Origin: UMGS1975 sp959600905
Lineage (GTDB): Bacteria > Bacillota > Clostridia > Christensenellales > QAND01
Reading direction: 5' to 3'
Length of the DNA stretch: 64,000 bases
NCBI GenBank assembly: GCA_959600905.1
Contig: CAUGNO010000003.1
Coordinates: forward strand, 62,001 to 126,000
Made by a program: the position numbers and the translations under genes. Positions 16,901 through 24,321 of this stretch are shown here, in pieces (within the stretch, counting starts at the first letter, position 1; each line of letters begins with the position of its first letter). The notes under the pieces are model-generated. The model was not told the origin of the DNA and searched no databases. It worked only from the letters and a program-made list of their open reading frames with translations.

Positions 16901-19900
16901 TCCTCCGTCACCACGTTGCCCGATTTATCTGTTACGGTAATTTTGATTTGATATTGCCCGTCCGGCGCTACCGACGTAAGGTCTATCTCCAATGGATAAG
17001 CAATAGGTGCATGGACACCTTCCGTCCATTCATATACCGCCTTGTAAAAATAGAGATTTTCAGTCGGCAGCCAGCTTGATTTGCTGCCAATCTCCACCTT
17101 CACGCTTTGTAGTCTAGCTTCTTCGATGTTGGTAATGGAAACGACATCGGAAATCTCCCATTTCGGGATTCCTTCTACCTCTTCAATGGCATTTGGGTAG
17201 GTAATATGCAGCACAGGCGCCTTGGTATCCTTCAATACCTTGATGGAAGAAATCTCCCCTGCCAATGCCTCTTCCGGTACCGGGTTATTGTCCACACCGC
17301 GCACATATACTTCACTGACGCCTTCCGGCAAATCTGCTGTGGAAATCACCGTGCCGTTGACTGCCGCGGTTTTCCCTTCCCCCTTATCCAGCCAACCATC
17401 AGAGGGTACTGTGTTCCAGGTCTGTTTATCAAAGCTGTATTGGACAAACCCAATGTCAAAATCGCTGCCCAGGCCCTTTTCGATATTCCAGCGAATGGTC
17501 GCCGTATCCCCGATGGGAAATAGCGGCTCCTGGCCCATCGTGTAGTATTGGTCGCCGCTATATACGGATAGCTGCGGCGCTTGCGGGGATACATAGTTGG
17601 GGATGTCCACTGTGCCCAGCAAAAGATTCGGAACGGTATAGTTCCCATACTTGTCCGTTGCCTTTGCGTATACGTTGATCGTCGTGCCGCTGGGCAGTTC
17701 CTTTTCCCGGATGTTATAGCTCTTTGCAATCACACCTTCGCCCCAGCCGGTCGTCTCAATGGTATCCAGCGGGTGCAGTTCTTCAGAATTGAGTTCCGAC
17801 CAAAACAGCTCGTGTTTGCTAATCATGCCGGTTTGGGATACGCCCGTGGCGGTTACGGTAAAGGTCGTGGCCGTAGGAGAAGATCTTGTGACTTTGATCG
17901 TTGCTGCAATGCCACGACCTGTCTTTCCGCCCCAATCGGGATGCTGTCTTACAATCCCTGTCCATTCGGTCTTATCACCATGCATATTAAAGTTCAGTCC
18001 GCCGAAATAGTCGTAGACTCCGTCGGCTGTGGTTGCATAGCAGTCCAAAAAGATCCAGCCATCTGTCGTCGGATGATTGGCAATATCAATCGTTTTGCTC
18101 CAGGTCCCGTTCCCGCTGTTTGTGCCCGGATACCAAGTAAGGTCATCCTGCCCGCCTTGGCTTGCCCAGGCTGGGAAGGTAACGCTCTTGATGCTGTTCG
18201 GCTTTAAAGCCGGTGCAAAGTTTACATTTAAATTTCCGCCAGAAATGGATACTTCGCTGGTGGTGTTGAAAATGGGCGGTGTGCGGTCCGCTACAGGCTC
18301 CACTGTTTTTTCAGAGGAGTAGCACGTAGCGCCGTAATCCGTGGTATATTTGATCTTTACTTTGTGAGATACATACGAGGAAACGGAGAATGTATGGCTC
18401 GTGGAGCCGGAGGGCGTATATTCTTTGCCATCGAGACACACTTTCACGGATACCCCGGGGGTATTGGTCCAGCTTACATCAATGAATTGTGAAGAGGAGT
18501 TGATGGCACCTGGTCTGCCTGTCGCGGTAAAATTCCGGTTTATATCCCGGTAATTGATGGTAAAGACAGGTTTATTCGTACCTTCCAGCGAATAAAAGCG
18601 CTTGTACCACTGACTCCCTTCATTGTTGCTGACGAGGAAAATTCCGTAGTTCGGATACGCACCCTTTTGCCAGTCCCGTTCCATCCGGGTAATGTCCCAT
18701 GTATACCAGCCAATGTTGCCGACGGTCACGCTTGTGTATCCGCTGACAGAGCGCGGCTGCGTGTTCCATGTCACATCTACATTTTTATAGTCGTCATACA
18801 TCCGATAGGTTTGGATGCTAGGGCGTGTAGATCCATCGTAGGATTGGTACAGTTTTAGATTTGCACTGTCCACATATCTTGTTGTGAGATCCGGCATCCT
18901 GTGATAAATGATTCCCCTAAAAAGAACATTGTCCGTATCATGCCCTACCCGAATGTATTGATTGGAAGCAAAATTGCGGTTTGGCTCTCCCGAGCTTACA
19001 TAGGTATCCGAAACATATCCGTCTCTAGGCAGCTGAATGGAAGGGTCAATGCGCACAGGGTACACGGTATTCTCGTCGTCGAGATACGCAGCGCTGGGGA
19101 CCAGGGTATAGAGGTAAACGCCTTCCTCCCCTTCTTTGGCCTCCAACAAAACCTCTATGTCCGTGCTGATGTTTTCATACTCTTCTCTTGTGCCGGAATC
19201 AATCATATACGGGGTGGGAATATAGCCATACTCTTCGCCCGTTTCTGCGTCTTTCCAGAGAATCTCGTTGTTGTCCTGTTTTTCCAGCACTCCTTTATCG
19301 ATTTTAATTTCAAAGGAAAACCGGTCCACGGATGGACGGCTTTGCAGCACAATGTCCTCTTTCAATCCGCTGTTGTTTGGGCGCAGGTAAAGGCCCATCC
19401 CGTTGCCGAACACATTGGAATACTCTACCGCTTGGTACTCCAATTCCGGATTGTATACATAGGGATCATATTCGGACTCCTGTACATTGCTTCTTGTCTT
19501 TGGCTTCTGCTCTCCTGGCTCCTCCTCTTTTAAGTGGAAAGTAAGCCTGCTTTCCTCTTGTTCTTCCTGCAAGGAGGCATTGGCCGTTTGCTGCGCATTG
19601 CGCAGGGTCCCTTGCGAAACCGCATCCTCTGCTTCATCCTCTAACAATTCATCCGTGGGCTGCGGCGTTTCCTGTGGCTCGCTCGTTGCGTCCAGTGTAG
19701 GCTGCGGCGTCTCTGTCGGCTGCAGCGATGGCGCGGCTTCCGGGGTTGGCTCCAACGTTGCTTCCGGTTTTGCCGTCGGCAGGGGCAGGGTTCGTACCGG
19801 ACGGATATATACAACGCGTTCCCCATTTTGCACCTTGATGGGGTTCTCCTCAAACATACTGCTCTTAAACAGCACCCAGTTTTTAGAGGATTCCGAGCGG

Positions 19901-20229
19901 TAATCGTAAGGTTCATCTTTGAAAGCATCGGTGCTCTCCGCGCTCTTATCCACCTGCACCACGTCGTTGACAATATCGTGCCAGCTGCCCGCTTCGTCTT
20001 GATACCGGATCGGCTCCAGATGCTGCTCATAGGTAATCGACCCATCGGCGTTTTGCCAATAGGTTTCGGTTTCCGTCAGCTTGTCCGTCATCAGTACCGG
20101 CTGGTTTTGTGCCTCTTCTATGGCATTTTCCACCGCTGCTTGGGCAAACGCAGGGAGCGGGACGCCCAAAAGCATCAACAAGGATAATATGAATGACAAT
20201 ATCTTTGCTCTGTGTTTCTGTTGTTTCAT
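10981..20229 (-). CDS. Secreted YD-repeat/Rhs polymorphic toxin, WapA-like
   Basis: I start at ATG 20229 (SD GGGGAGAGG), not at the in-frame codon at 20265, because a signal peptide then begins cleanly (MKQQKHRAKILSFILSLLML, cleavage near AFA-QA). About 3,082 residues. Order: signal peptide; Pro/Thr-rich linker (~150-210); DNRLRE-type beta domain (~405-560); fibronectin-III-like modules; DUF6531-like entry (~1,490, GDANGYINVSSGNLVY); many YD repeats (~1,640-2,790, e.g. TYTYDSRGLRLTQTDWNGKT); Rhs-associated core (IYHYDARGSVTNI, LYYANGYHYNPITG at ~2,860). The variable tip (~2,865-3,082) is Lys-rich with one C-terminal hydrophobic segment (YLLYKGIKWLLIGTG). It lacks the DPTGH motif found in all intact orphan tips. 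Predicted role: a Sec-exported shell that encloses and delivers the tip to neighbouring cells. The tip may act on membranes, but no enzyme motif was seen. Confidence 0.9.
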   Translation of the reverse strand: MKQQKHRAKILSFILSLLMLLGVPLPAFAQAAVENAIEEAQNQPVLMTDKLTETETYWQNADGSITYEQHLEPIRYQDEAGSWHDIVNDVVQVDKSAESTDAFKDEPYDYRSESSKNWVLFKSSMFEENPIKVQNGERVVYIRPVRTLPLPTAKPEATLEPTPEAAPSLQPTETPQPTLDATSEPQETPQPTDELLEDEAEDAVSQGTLRNAQQTANASLQEEQEESRLTFHLKEEEPGEQKPKTRSNVQESEYDPYVYNPELEYQAVEYSNVFGNGMGLYLRPNNSGLKEDIVLQSRPSVDRFSFEIKIDKGVLEKQDNNEILWKDAETGEEYGYIPTPYMIDSGTREEYENISTDIEVLLEAKEGEEGVYLYTLVPSAAYLDDENTVYPVRIDPSIQLPRDGYVSDTYVSSGEPNRNFASNQYIRVGHDTDNVLFRGIIYHRMPDLTTRYVDSANLKLYQSYDGSTRPSIQTYRMYDDYKNVDVTWNTQPRSVSGYTSVTVGNIGWYTWDITRMERDWQKGAYPNYGIFLVSNNEGSQWYKRFYSLEGTNKPVFTINYRDINRNFTATGRPGAINSSSQFIDVSWTNTPGVSVKVCLDGKEYTPSGSTSHTFSVSSYVSHKVKIKYTTDYGATCYSSEKTVEPVADRTPPIFNTTSEVSISGGNLNVNFAPALKPNSIKSVTFPAWASQGGQDDLTWYPGTNSGNGTWSKTIDIANHPTTDGWIFLDCYATTADGVYDYFGGLNFNMHGDKTEWTGIVRQHPDWGGKTGRGIAATIKVTRSSPTATTFTVTATGVSQTGMISKHELFWSELNSEELHPLDTIETTGWGEGVIAKSYNIREKELPSGTTINVYAKATDKYGNYTVPNLLLGTVDIPNYVSPQAPQLSVYSGDQYYTMGQEPLFPIGDTATIRWNIEKGLGSDFDIGFVQYSFDKQTWNTVPSDGWLDKGEGKTAAVNGTVISTADLPEGVSEVYVRGVDNNPVPEEALAGEISSIKVLKDTKAPVLHITYPNAIEEVEGIPKWEISDVVSITNIEEARLQSVKVEIGSKSSWLPTENLYFYKAVYEWTEGVHAPIAYPLEIDLTSVAPDGQYQIKITVTDKSGNVVTEERKFLLNSTMSYSKPDFYLRADQYGAYEQLIHIQEVPLVLDVSDCGYAPDLDHTMFVRVDGKKIDYTYDAEAKKITINPLSEQNQNIFKPGEWLPIVVAIEQPGGDMLSYSCATFSDYEDAADTEHISNMENFVVENGKLKLTANSGSFVFTGPQMGPAPIGNIKFDNSVLNNTELPDDTKIEFLIELLDQEGNDVDYIFQDFRSGEMLNTIGWNYSDATDAYQYRMTVTVTQPEGQTEPATIDSLGFITTYLAAPAYVNTELIAPASNLSAMPLVNYTTWLRWTGSPTEGAVYDIYRSESDTLDLETMQPIASNLATTYYYDHDLVPGKTFNYWVVAKKEYQVEGETVTMFAQSQPSPKQTATMVDENELDKQLGLQDYWSYATVPVGDANGYINVSSGNLVYQQVDLEMVTPLLASTMRRTYNSQAKSYTALGKGWDFGLNTNLLHEYDKTTGEEVGLILKDGDGTVHRFAKQEDGSYKSPAGVFITLSQREDGKYTAHRSDDIDYLFNESMMIEEFSEPNGNKLLFTYDERGRLAKVMHNLYTEEAFTEDEQQYLAFEYGEQPHNQDKIVKVIAHYSGTGDTAIEDVYQYTYGSDENDPSTYGMLINAATAGEQTYTYVETNADGTDTVSSTTSTKTVEESYTYKDGEANVFTIGMPANTSETGVRPHRFDLDADGRVTKSTDAIGDYSEVAYSMDNAALRVIDPSHQNTVTTIITNYSNGQNIGQGQYVTDLNNHGILVKTVQPGNRVTELGNYDMDVLRPGTITSYKDTAHTQPLTYTLTYNDNGSAQTVTDPEGIRTEYSYEQKPDGTMTDWITSEKTYQGSTLLDRTDYTYDANGNLLSEKTAVKNPTGFTDADTKTTTYTYDSRGLRLTQTDWNGKTTTYAYDSYGRLLTMTEAGSGITMATSYTYDVRNNPASESIARGSKALITQYIYDGFGRLLETVDPDGQREISNYNKNGLVVSKVNVGAPTSDGGSTQAKVESYTYNNVDMLTKTVDPMGDTITNTIASTPEAITTTTSSVGLDGLTRTTVTSVANDGSYKTEMQGSQGEKSYGDYGGNTYKVVQLYKDGETIHETRAMLAEYDDANRVTRVYDENNLTETRNDYDALGNVRRSWTYVETQNNVRMYAVKQYSYDLEGRVTSVREKTTLQAYNNADVGVSDADLVTTYTYDNDAGSGLTVDVVTAADGSVTKTYQNAMGQTVKEEQLGKDGSKKLVKEYSYDQYGRQTAIKYGQNSLSTRQSYTYDDLDRVTTQTTGDTTTTFTYDHFGRRASMTDVNSGNINILTTWKYDKNDKAVQLVQDGKVVNYRYNSAGDMIAMQYGAMGNVRTTGYDYDDTGRLTAVKSSIRPAAADGAPMDTSELKTVKAYTYAANGDLASTTEYLEFDRKEDKQGLTVQGTFTYDSLGRPLSLTYTQNGTEKEKYTLTYDGQGYILTENYVDSYKDTYTKNAVQTTNRGYTYDPIGRIKKNTVTKGSQTKTIAYDYDKAGNRVKETTNQTLEDKTTVASTKTYTYNNLSQLTEIKESSTIKNGDISLSYTDQTLAKYTYDDFGNQTGQETYEVNLDTLKSAKTKDTRNTYDTANQLIKVEEKSNGASSWTTLNTSLYNGEGQRIRKTDGSSTNGDYTMYFYMGGALAFSTNSDANYITDENIIDPNGIIIAGKRQDNAYNADRPEGQYWIYHYDARGSVTNIIGTDKNGALYRAENNVYDAFGKDDSGSTTPTTSIKNEVKFTGAVQDNSGLYYANGYHYNPITGTNAQASVEKDREILSLFANIEAINKPIDPAQFMQISIYQYIEENGKLNDVVTNFVMLMSKNRGTGDITWLRGYKDEELKDMLKREKDFKRKREIREQLKRNDKINVQKRKNNDKGNKKPSVNKKKKQEAKENKITKKISEKKQLQISPRKTTPGLKPQPGPAPTRQPDRPWAKKNNSKGWQTAGEATLWGVGGYLLYKGIKWLLIGTGNVWAVALP

Positions 20230-20261
20230 GATTTCCTCTCCCCTTGCGTTGATTTTTCTAC

Positions 20262-20290
20262 ACAAAAAAACCGCTCTAAAAAAGAGCGGC
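20262..20290 (-). terminator. Attenuator-like terminator in the leader of the Rhs gene
   Basis: The stem CCGCTC/GAGCGG with a 7-nt loop is followed on the minus strand by seven T. It lies about 33 nt before the Rhs ATG. Being inside the leader rather than after a gene, it could act as an attenuator. Confidence 0.6.
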
Positions 20291-20483
20291 TAAACTCAAA
20301 AATTCCATGGTCAAACCAACGGAGCACTGTCCGCCATACGGTAGAAACATAAAATGTCTCGAATTCTGCTTCATGGCAAACTCCAAAATGGGGTAAAAAT
20401 ATGTCTTTTTTGGCATATTTCCAAACTATAACGACAAATTTTCTTCACAATTTCAAATTATCCGACTGGGGCGAAAATGTCAA
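20291..20483 (-). promoter_or_regulatory. Long structured leader and promoter region of the Rhs gene
   Basis: A perfect TTGACA lies at 20478-20483. A weak -10 (GATAAT) is 15 nt away, or TAATTT is 17 nt away. The roughly 200-nt leader has paired segments GCCAT/ATGGC around an inner AACAT/ATGTT hairpin, and CGGA/TCCG, then the terminator hairpin at 20262-20290. The shape is riboswitch-like, but it does not match the purine, c-di-GMP, SAM or other classes I could compare. A further perfect inverted repeat (TTAACGAAA/TTTCGTTAA) lies at 20503-20547. The rest of 20548-20670 is AT-rich with nothing recognised. Confidence 0.4.
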
Positions 20484-20670
20484 TGATTAAAATATATGAA
20501 TATTAACGAAATTTGCCGAATGTTGTTGAATCTCTCTGTTTCGTTAAAAATCGTCGAAATTCTTGCCAATGCAATCGAAAATTGTGGTATTTTGCACGGG
20601 GATTCTTCGTATTCAGTAAAAATGGGTATCTTTTCCGAAATCCTATCTTTTTAACATGCTATAAGAAAAA

Positions 20671-20701
20671 TAAAAAAAGGAACCTGAAAATCAGGTTCCT
20701 T
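20671..20701 (-). terminator. Terminator of tRNA-Met
   Basis: The stem AAGGAACCTGA/TCAGGTTCCTT is followed by a T-run on the minus strand, directly after the tRNA 3' end. Confidence 0.8.
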
Positions 20702-20778
20702 TGGTAGCGGTAGTAGGATTTGAACCTACGACACCACGGGTATGAACCGTGTGCTCTAGCCAACTGAGCTATACCGCC
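20702..20778 (-). tRNA. tRNA-Met (CAT), elongator type
   Basis: 77 nt including an encoded CCA. The D-arm (AGCTCAGTTGGCTAGAGC), the anticodon loop TTCATAC on a CACGG/CCGTG stem and the T-loop GTTCGAATC are all clear. A paired G1:T72 (wobble) and the absence of the three-GC initiator stem argue for elongator Met. Ile2 with a modified CAT cannot be excluded by sequence. Confidence 0.9.
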
Positions 20779-20870
20779 ATAATGCCGTTCTTTAAGAACG
20801 CCATTAGATTATACAAATCATTCCGCATAATGTCAAGGTTTTCCTAAAAAATCTCCTACAATTCATGCAA

Positions 20871-21209
20871 TCATTGCCATAGCTTCCAAATTTCGGGGCA
20901 AACTCCCACTGTAGCCTTGTTTCCATTGCGAACGATGGGCGTTTTCAAAATCTGTTGATTTTCTAGAATCTTCTCATCTATATCCGTTTCCATCGCCAAG
21001 TATGGTAGATAGCAGTCCTCATATCCCTTTGCCTTGTCATCCACCAGTGCCTGCCATCCACCCATCGCAGCCTTCACAGAGCGATATTCCCCTTTACTCA
21101 TCGGCTTTTGCTTTATATCAATATACTGCACAGGGATCTTTCTTTCCTTAAAATAACGAATCGCCTTTTTGGTATCAAAACATTTTGCCTTGCCGAAAAT
21201 CTGTATCAT
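20871..21209 (-). CDS. ArsC/Spx-family thioredoxin-fold protein, single Cys form
   Basis: 112 residues from ATG 21209. The upstream in-frame codon at 21224 would overlap the previous gene more deeply. The N-terminal strand and loop IFGKAKCFDTKKAIRYFKE places one cysteine at the ArsC/Spx position but replaces the CxxC by CFDT. The cis-Pro region ILKTPIVRNG is conserved. The single-Cys pattern fits a YffB/ArsC-like reductase or a redox regulator rather than true arsenate reductase. The ATG overlaps the stop of the upstream paralogue (ATGA), so the two are translationally coupled. Confidence 0.8.
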   Translation of the reverse strand: MIQIFGKAKCFDTKKAIRYFKERKIPVQYIDIKQKPMSKGEYRSVKAAMGGWQALVDDKAKGYEDCYLPYLAMETDIDEKILENQQILKTPIVRNGNKATVGVCPEIWKLWQ

Positions 21210-21559
21210 GCTAAGGTTTCCCATTCCGCCGGTTTGAAGCCTACCAAGATCCGGTCTTGTGTAATCAGCAAAGGGCGCTTTACCAGCATACCATCCGTTG
21301 CCAACAATTCGATTTGCTCTTCCTCAGTCATATTCGGCAGCTTATCCTTTAGCTGCAATGCCTTATATTTCAACCCGCTTGTATTGAAAAACCGTTTGAT
21401 GGGCAGTCCGCTCTGGGCAATCCAACGCTTTAATTCATCCTGTTTTGGATTCTGCTCTACAATATGCCGCTCTTCAAACTCAATGCCCTTTTCCTCCAAA
21501 AATTTTCTTGCCTTCTGACAAGTAGAGCACTTGGGATAACAAATAAAAATCGATTTCAT
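21206..21559 (-). CDS. ArsC/Spx-family protein with CxxC motif
   Basis: 117 residues from ATG 21559. AGGAGG is 6 nt upstream, which favours it over the preceding GTG at 21562. YPKCSTCQKARKFLEEKGI gives a CSTC redox pair in the thioredoxin-like fold, followed by FFNTSGLKYKAL, the ArsC/Spx signature, and VKRPLLITQDRILVGF with the cis-Pro. In Firmicutes such proteins are arsenate reductase-like reductases or Spx/MgsR regulators, and lack of a C-terminal RNA-polymerase-contact helix argues for the former. It forms a two-gene unit with the paralogue downstream, suggesting a tandem duplication. Confidence 0.82.
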   Translation of the reverse strand: MKSIFICYPKCSTCQKARKFLEEKGIEFEERHIVEQNPKQDELKRWIAQSGLPIKRFFNTSGLKYKALQLKDKLPNMTEEEQIELLATDGMLVKRPLLITQDRILVGFKPAEWETLA

Positions 21560-21629
21560 CACAAACCTCCTTTTTTATATCATACCTTGTTTGCATATCA
21601 TGTTACAATACCAAAAAAGGAGGCGCCTT

Positions 21630-22133
21630 ATGTCTGAATCCGTCATTCATCCTCTTCCCCCTTTATTCGATGCAAACAGCCGGGTACTGATTTTAGGAAC
21701 TATGCCCTCTCCGAAATCTCGGCAGAACGGGTTTTATTACGCGCACCCCCAAAACCGCTTTTGGCGCGTGTTGGCCGCCGTATTCTGTGAATCCATGCCC
21801 ATCGGCAACCAGGATCGCGCCTCTTTTTGCCACCGTCATCATATCGCTCTATGGGATGTTCTTCATGCTTGCCGCATCCAAGGCGCGGATGATGGTTCCA
21901 TCCGTGATCCACAGCCCAACGACCTAATGCCTCTGCTTGCCCAAGCGCCTATCCAGGCGATCTTTACAACGGGCTCCAAAGCTTCTATGCTCTATAAGCG
22001 ATACTGCCTGCCCGTCACCGGGCGTCCCAGCATCCCGCTTCCCTCTACCAGCCCTGCCAACTGCCGTTTTCACACGCTGGAAACCTTGATAGAGGCCTAT
22101 CGCGCTCTTCTGCCCTATCTGGAAAACATTTAA
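21630..22133 (+). CDS. DNA-deoxyinosine glycosylase (uracil-DNA glycosylase superfamily)
   Basis: 167 residues from ATG 21630, chosen because GGAGG lies 8 nt upstream. The longer frame to 21591 has no SD. The superfamily motif I appears as LILGTMPSPKSRQNGFYYAH with the following HPQNRFW, and the C-terminal motif as TTGSKA. This combination is typical of the DNA-deoxyinosine glycosylase branch, which removes hypoxanthine from DNA to start base-excision repair. It acts as a cytoplasmic monomer. It is divergent from the ArsC-like pair and alone in its unit. Confidence 0.82.
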   Translation: MSESVIHPLPPLFDANSRVLILGTMPSPKSRQNGFYYAHPQNRFWRVLAAVFCESMPIGNQDRASFCHRHHIALWDVLHACRIQGADDGSIRDPQPNDLMPLLAQAPIQAIFTTGSKASMLYKRYCLPVTGRPSIPLPSTSPANCRFHTLETLIEAYRALLPYLENI

Positions 22134-22206
22134 CATCAGCTTTACACAAGATTGACGCAACAAACAAACACGGCTGGTATGATTTTGTGATAAAGGAGGA
22201 GAGGCC

Positions 22207-23046
22207 ATGCCATCCACTTATGCACACTACACCTTTGGGGAAAGGATGCTCCCTCTGTTTCCCGCTAAGATTCGTTCTTTGATTCAAGAGAATCGTGCTC
22301 TTTACGATATCGGTCTTCATGGCCCGGACATTCTTTTTTACTATAAGGCTCTGTGTAGCAATGAGGTCAATGCCGTCGGATACAAAATGCATGATAAGCC
22401 CGGGGCTGATTTTTTTGCTCCGGCCAAGGAGGTCTGGCAGCAGTTTCGCACCGATCGCTCTTCATGTGCACAACACACCGCCTATTTATTGGGATTTCTC
22501 TGTCATTATGCTTTGGATCAATGCTGCCACGGCTATGTGGAAAAAATGATGTCCGTTTCCGGTCTTTCCCATGCGGAGATTGAAACAGAGTTTGATCGCT
22601 TTCTTTTGCTCCAAGCAGGCAAAGACCCATTACGTGCACACCTTACACAGCATATCCATCCTACCAGGGATCGTGCGCGTGTTATTGCTGATTTTTTCCC
22701 TACGCTGACCACAGAGCAAATCTTTCAAGCGCTTTGCTCCATGATCCGTTATCATAAGCTGCTCCGTGCACCTGGTATGCTTAAGCGCAGTTTTCTGCTC
22801 AGCATTTTGAAAATCAGCGGCAATTATGCGGACATGCATGGTTTGCTCATGCGTAAAAACAGCAATCCTGCTTGCCAACTCAGCAACAATGGCTTATCTC
22901 GGCGTTTTGGCCAAGCTTTGCATGAATGTCAATCCCTCACCCAAGAGTATCTTGACAGTTTAGAGGAAAACACGCCGCTGAGCATGCATTTTATGCCTAC
23001 CTTTGGCGCCGGGGATTCATGGAAGCATATTTCATTGGAAAGTTAG
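22207..23046 (+). CDS. Zinc-dependent phospholipase C-like protein
   Basis: 279 residues with AAAGGAGGAGA about 8 nt before the ATG. Histidine-rich alpha-helical fold: an N-terminal THYTFGE-type motif (YAHYTFGERML), GLHGPDILFYYK with the Gly-Pro-Asp metal-site motif, and HTAYLLGFLCHYALDQCCH with several His positioned to bind zinc. These match the zinc-dependent phospholipase C / S1-P1 nuclease-like family found in Clostridia. No signal peptide is visible, so it may be intracellular or act on internal membranes. The next gene starts 11 nt downstream, so the two form an operon. The substrate is not known. Confidence 0.75.
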   Translation: MPSTYAHYTFGERMLPLFPAKIRSLIQENRALYDIGLHGPDILFYYKALCSNEVNAVGYKMHDKPGADFFAPAKEVWQQFRTDRSSCAQHTAYLLGFLCHYALDQCCHGYVEKMMSVSGLSHAEIETEFDRFLLLQAGKDPLRAHLTQHIHPTRDRARVIADFFPTLTTEQIFQALCSMIRYHKLLRAPGMLKRSFLLSILKISGNYADMHGLLMRKNSNPACQLSNNGLSRRFGQALHECQSLTQEYLDSLEENTPLSMHFMPTFGAGDSWKHISLES

Positions 23047-23057
23047 GAGAAAAGCAT

Positions 23058-24290
23058 ATGAAATTCAAATTAAATGCTTTGGAAAAAAAGTGGATCCTTT
23101 ATGATGTGGGCAATTCCGCTTTTACATTGTTGGTTTCTACCATCATGCCCATTTATTTCAACGCCTTGGCAGAAAGCGCAGGCCTTTCGGATGTTTCCTA
23201 CCTGGCCTATTGGGGATATGCAGTTTCCGCTTCCACCATTTTGGTAGCCCTTCTCGGCCCAACTATAGGCACTTTTTCCGATTTGCGCGGGTGGAAAAAG
23301 CCAATTTTCTTAATTTCTCTGCTCATCGGCGCCATAGGCTGTGTTCTGCTTGGTATTCTGCAGTCTTGGTTTTGGTTTCTTCTTCTCTTTATCCTTGCTA
23401 AATCCGCCTATTCTCTGAGCTTGGTATTATACGATTCCATGCTCATCGACGTGACCACAGAAGACCGCATGGATCAGGTATCCTCTCACGGATATGCTTG
23501 GGGCTATATCGGCAGCTGCCTACCCTTTGTGCTCTGTCTTGTATTGGTTCTCTGCTATGATGCCATCGGTTTATCCATGGGGTTGGCTATGGGGCTTGCT
23601 TTCGCTCTGATCGCAGTATGGTGGGTACTGCTTTCTCTGCCGCTATTGAAAAGCTATCGGCAAAACCACTATGTAGAATCTTGCGAAAAACCGATACGCT
23701 CCAGCTTTGGCCGTCTTGCTTCGGTATTAAAAGAACTGCAGCAGCAAAAAAAGGTACTTTTCTTCCTGCTTGCCTTTTTCTGTTTTATAGACGGCGTTTA
23801 TACCGTCATCGATATGGCAACCGCCTACGGCACCGCATTAGGCCTGGATACAACCGGCCTTCTATTGGCCCTGCTCGTAACTCAAATCGTTGCCTTCCCC
23901 GCCGCGCTGTTTTTTGGCCGCCTTTCCCGTCGGTTTTCCTCTGCCAAGCTTATGCTCGTATGCATAGCCGCTTACTTTTGTATATCCCTTTATGCCATCG
24001 GGATGGTGCACCAGTACCAATTTTGGATCTTGGCTGTATGCGTCGGCATCTTTCAGGGCGCCATTCAGTCCTTATCGCGTTCCTATTATGCCAAAATCAT
24101 TCCTCCGAACCGTTCCGGCGAGTATTTCGGCCTATACGATATTTGCGGTAAGGGCGCCTCTTTTTTAGGTACGATGCTCGTTTCTCTCGTCAGTCAGTTA
24201 ACCGGGCAGATCAACCTTGGAATCGGCGTTCTTTCCATTATGTTTTTGGCAGGCTTTCTCCTATTTTGGAAAACGGAAAAAATTTCATAA
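23058..24290 (+). CDS. MFS transporter, UMF1/Atg22-like
   Basis: 410 residues from ATG 23058, after GGAG with 7-8 nt spacing. The upstream in-frame ATG at 23019 lies inside the preceding gene. About 12 hydrophobic segments are present. The opening WILYDVGNSAFTLLVSTIMP and the following GPTIGTFSDLRGWKKP loop are characteristic of the UMF1 (Atg22-like) group of the major facilitator superfamily, as is SLSRSYYAKIIPPNRSGEYFG in the second half. Members are thought to export amino acids or small metabolites; the substrate is unknown here. It shares an operon with the phospholipase-like gene and ends at a terminator. Confidence 0.83.
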   Translation: MKFKLNALEKKWILYDVGNSAFTLLVSTIMPIYFNALAESAGLSDVSYLAYWGYAVSASTILVALLGPTIGTFSDLRGWKKPIFLISLLIGAIGCVLLGILQSWFWFLLLFILAKSAYSLSLVLYDSMLIDVTTEDRMDQVSSHGYAWGYIGSCLPFVLCLVLVLCYDAIGLSMGLAMGLAFALIAVWWVLLSLPLLKSYRQNHYVESCEKPIRSSFGRLASVLKELQQQKKVLFFLLAFFCFIDGVYTVIDMATAYGTALGLDTTGLLLALLVTQIVAFPAALFFGRLSRRFSSAKLMLVCIAAYFCISLYAIGMVHQYQFWILAVCVGIFQGAIQSLSRSYYAKIIPPNRSGEYFGLYDICGKGASFLGTMLVSLVSQLTGQINLGIGVLSIMFLAGFLLFWKTEKIS

Positions 24291-24298
24291 ATGTAAAA

Positions 24299-24321
24299 TA
24301 AAGGAGGGAATCCCTCCTTTA
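24299..24321. terminator. Bidirectional terminator
   Basis: The nine-base stem AAAGGAGGG/CCCTCCTTT with a 3-nt loop sits between the MFS gene and the minus-strand gene ending at 24319. Confidence 0.75.

Noticed and set aside
20291..20400. Purine or c-di-GMP riboswitch before the Rhs gene
   Set aside because: GTTTCTACC and GGCAAAC strings are present, but the required helices and junction order are not, so only an unclassified leader is reported.
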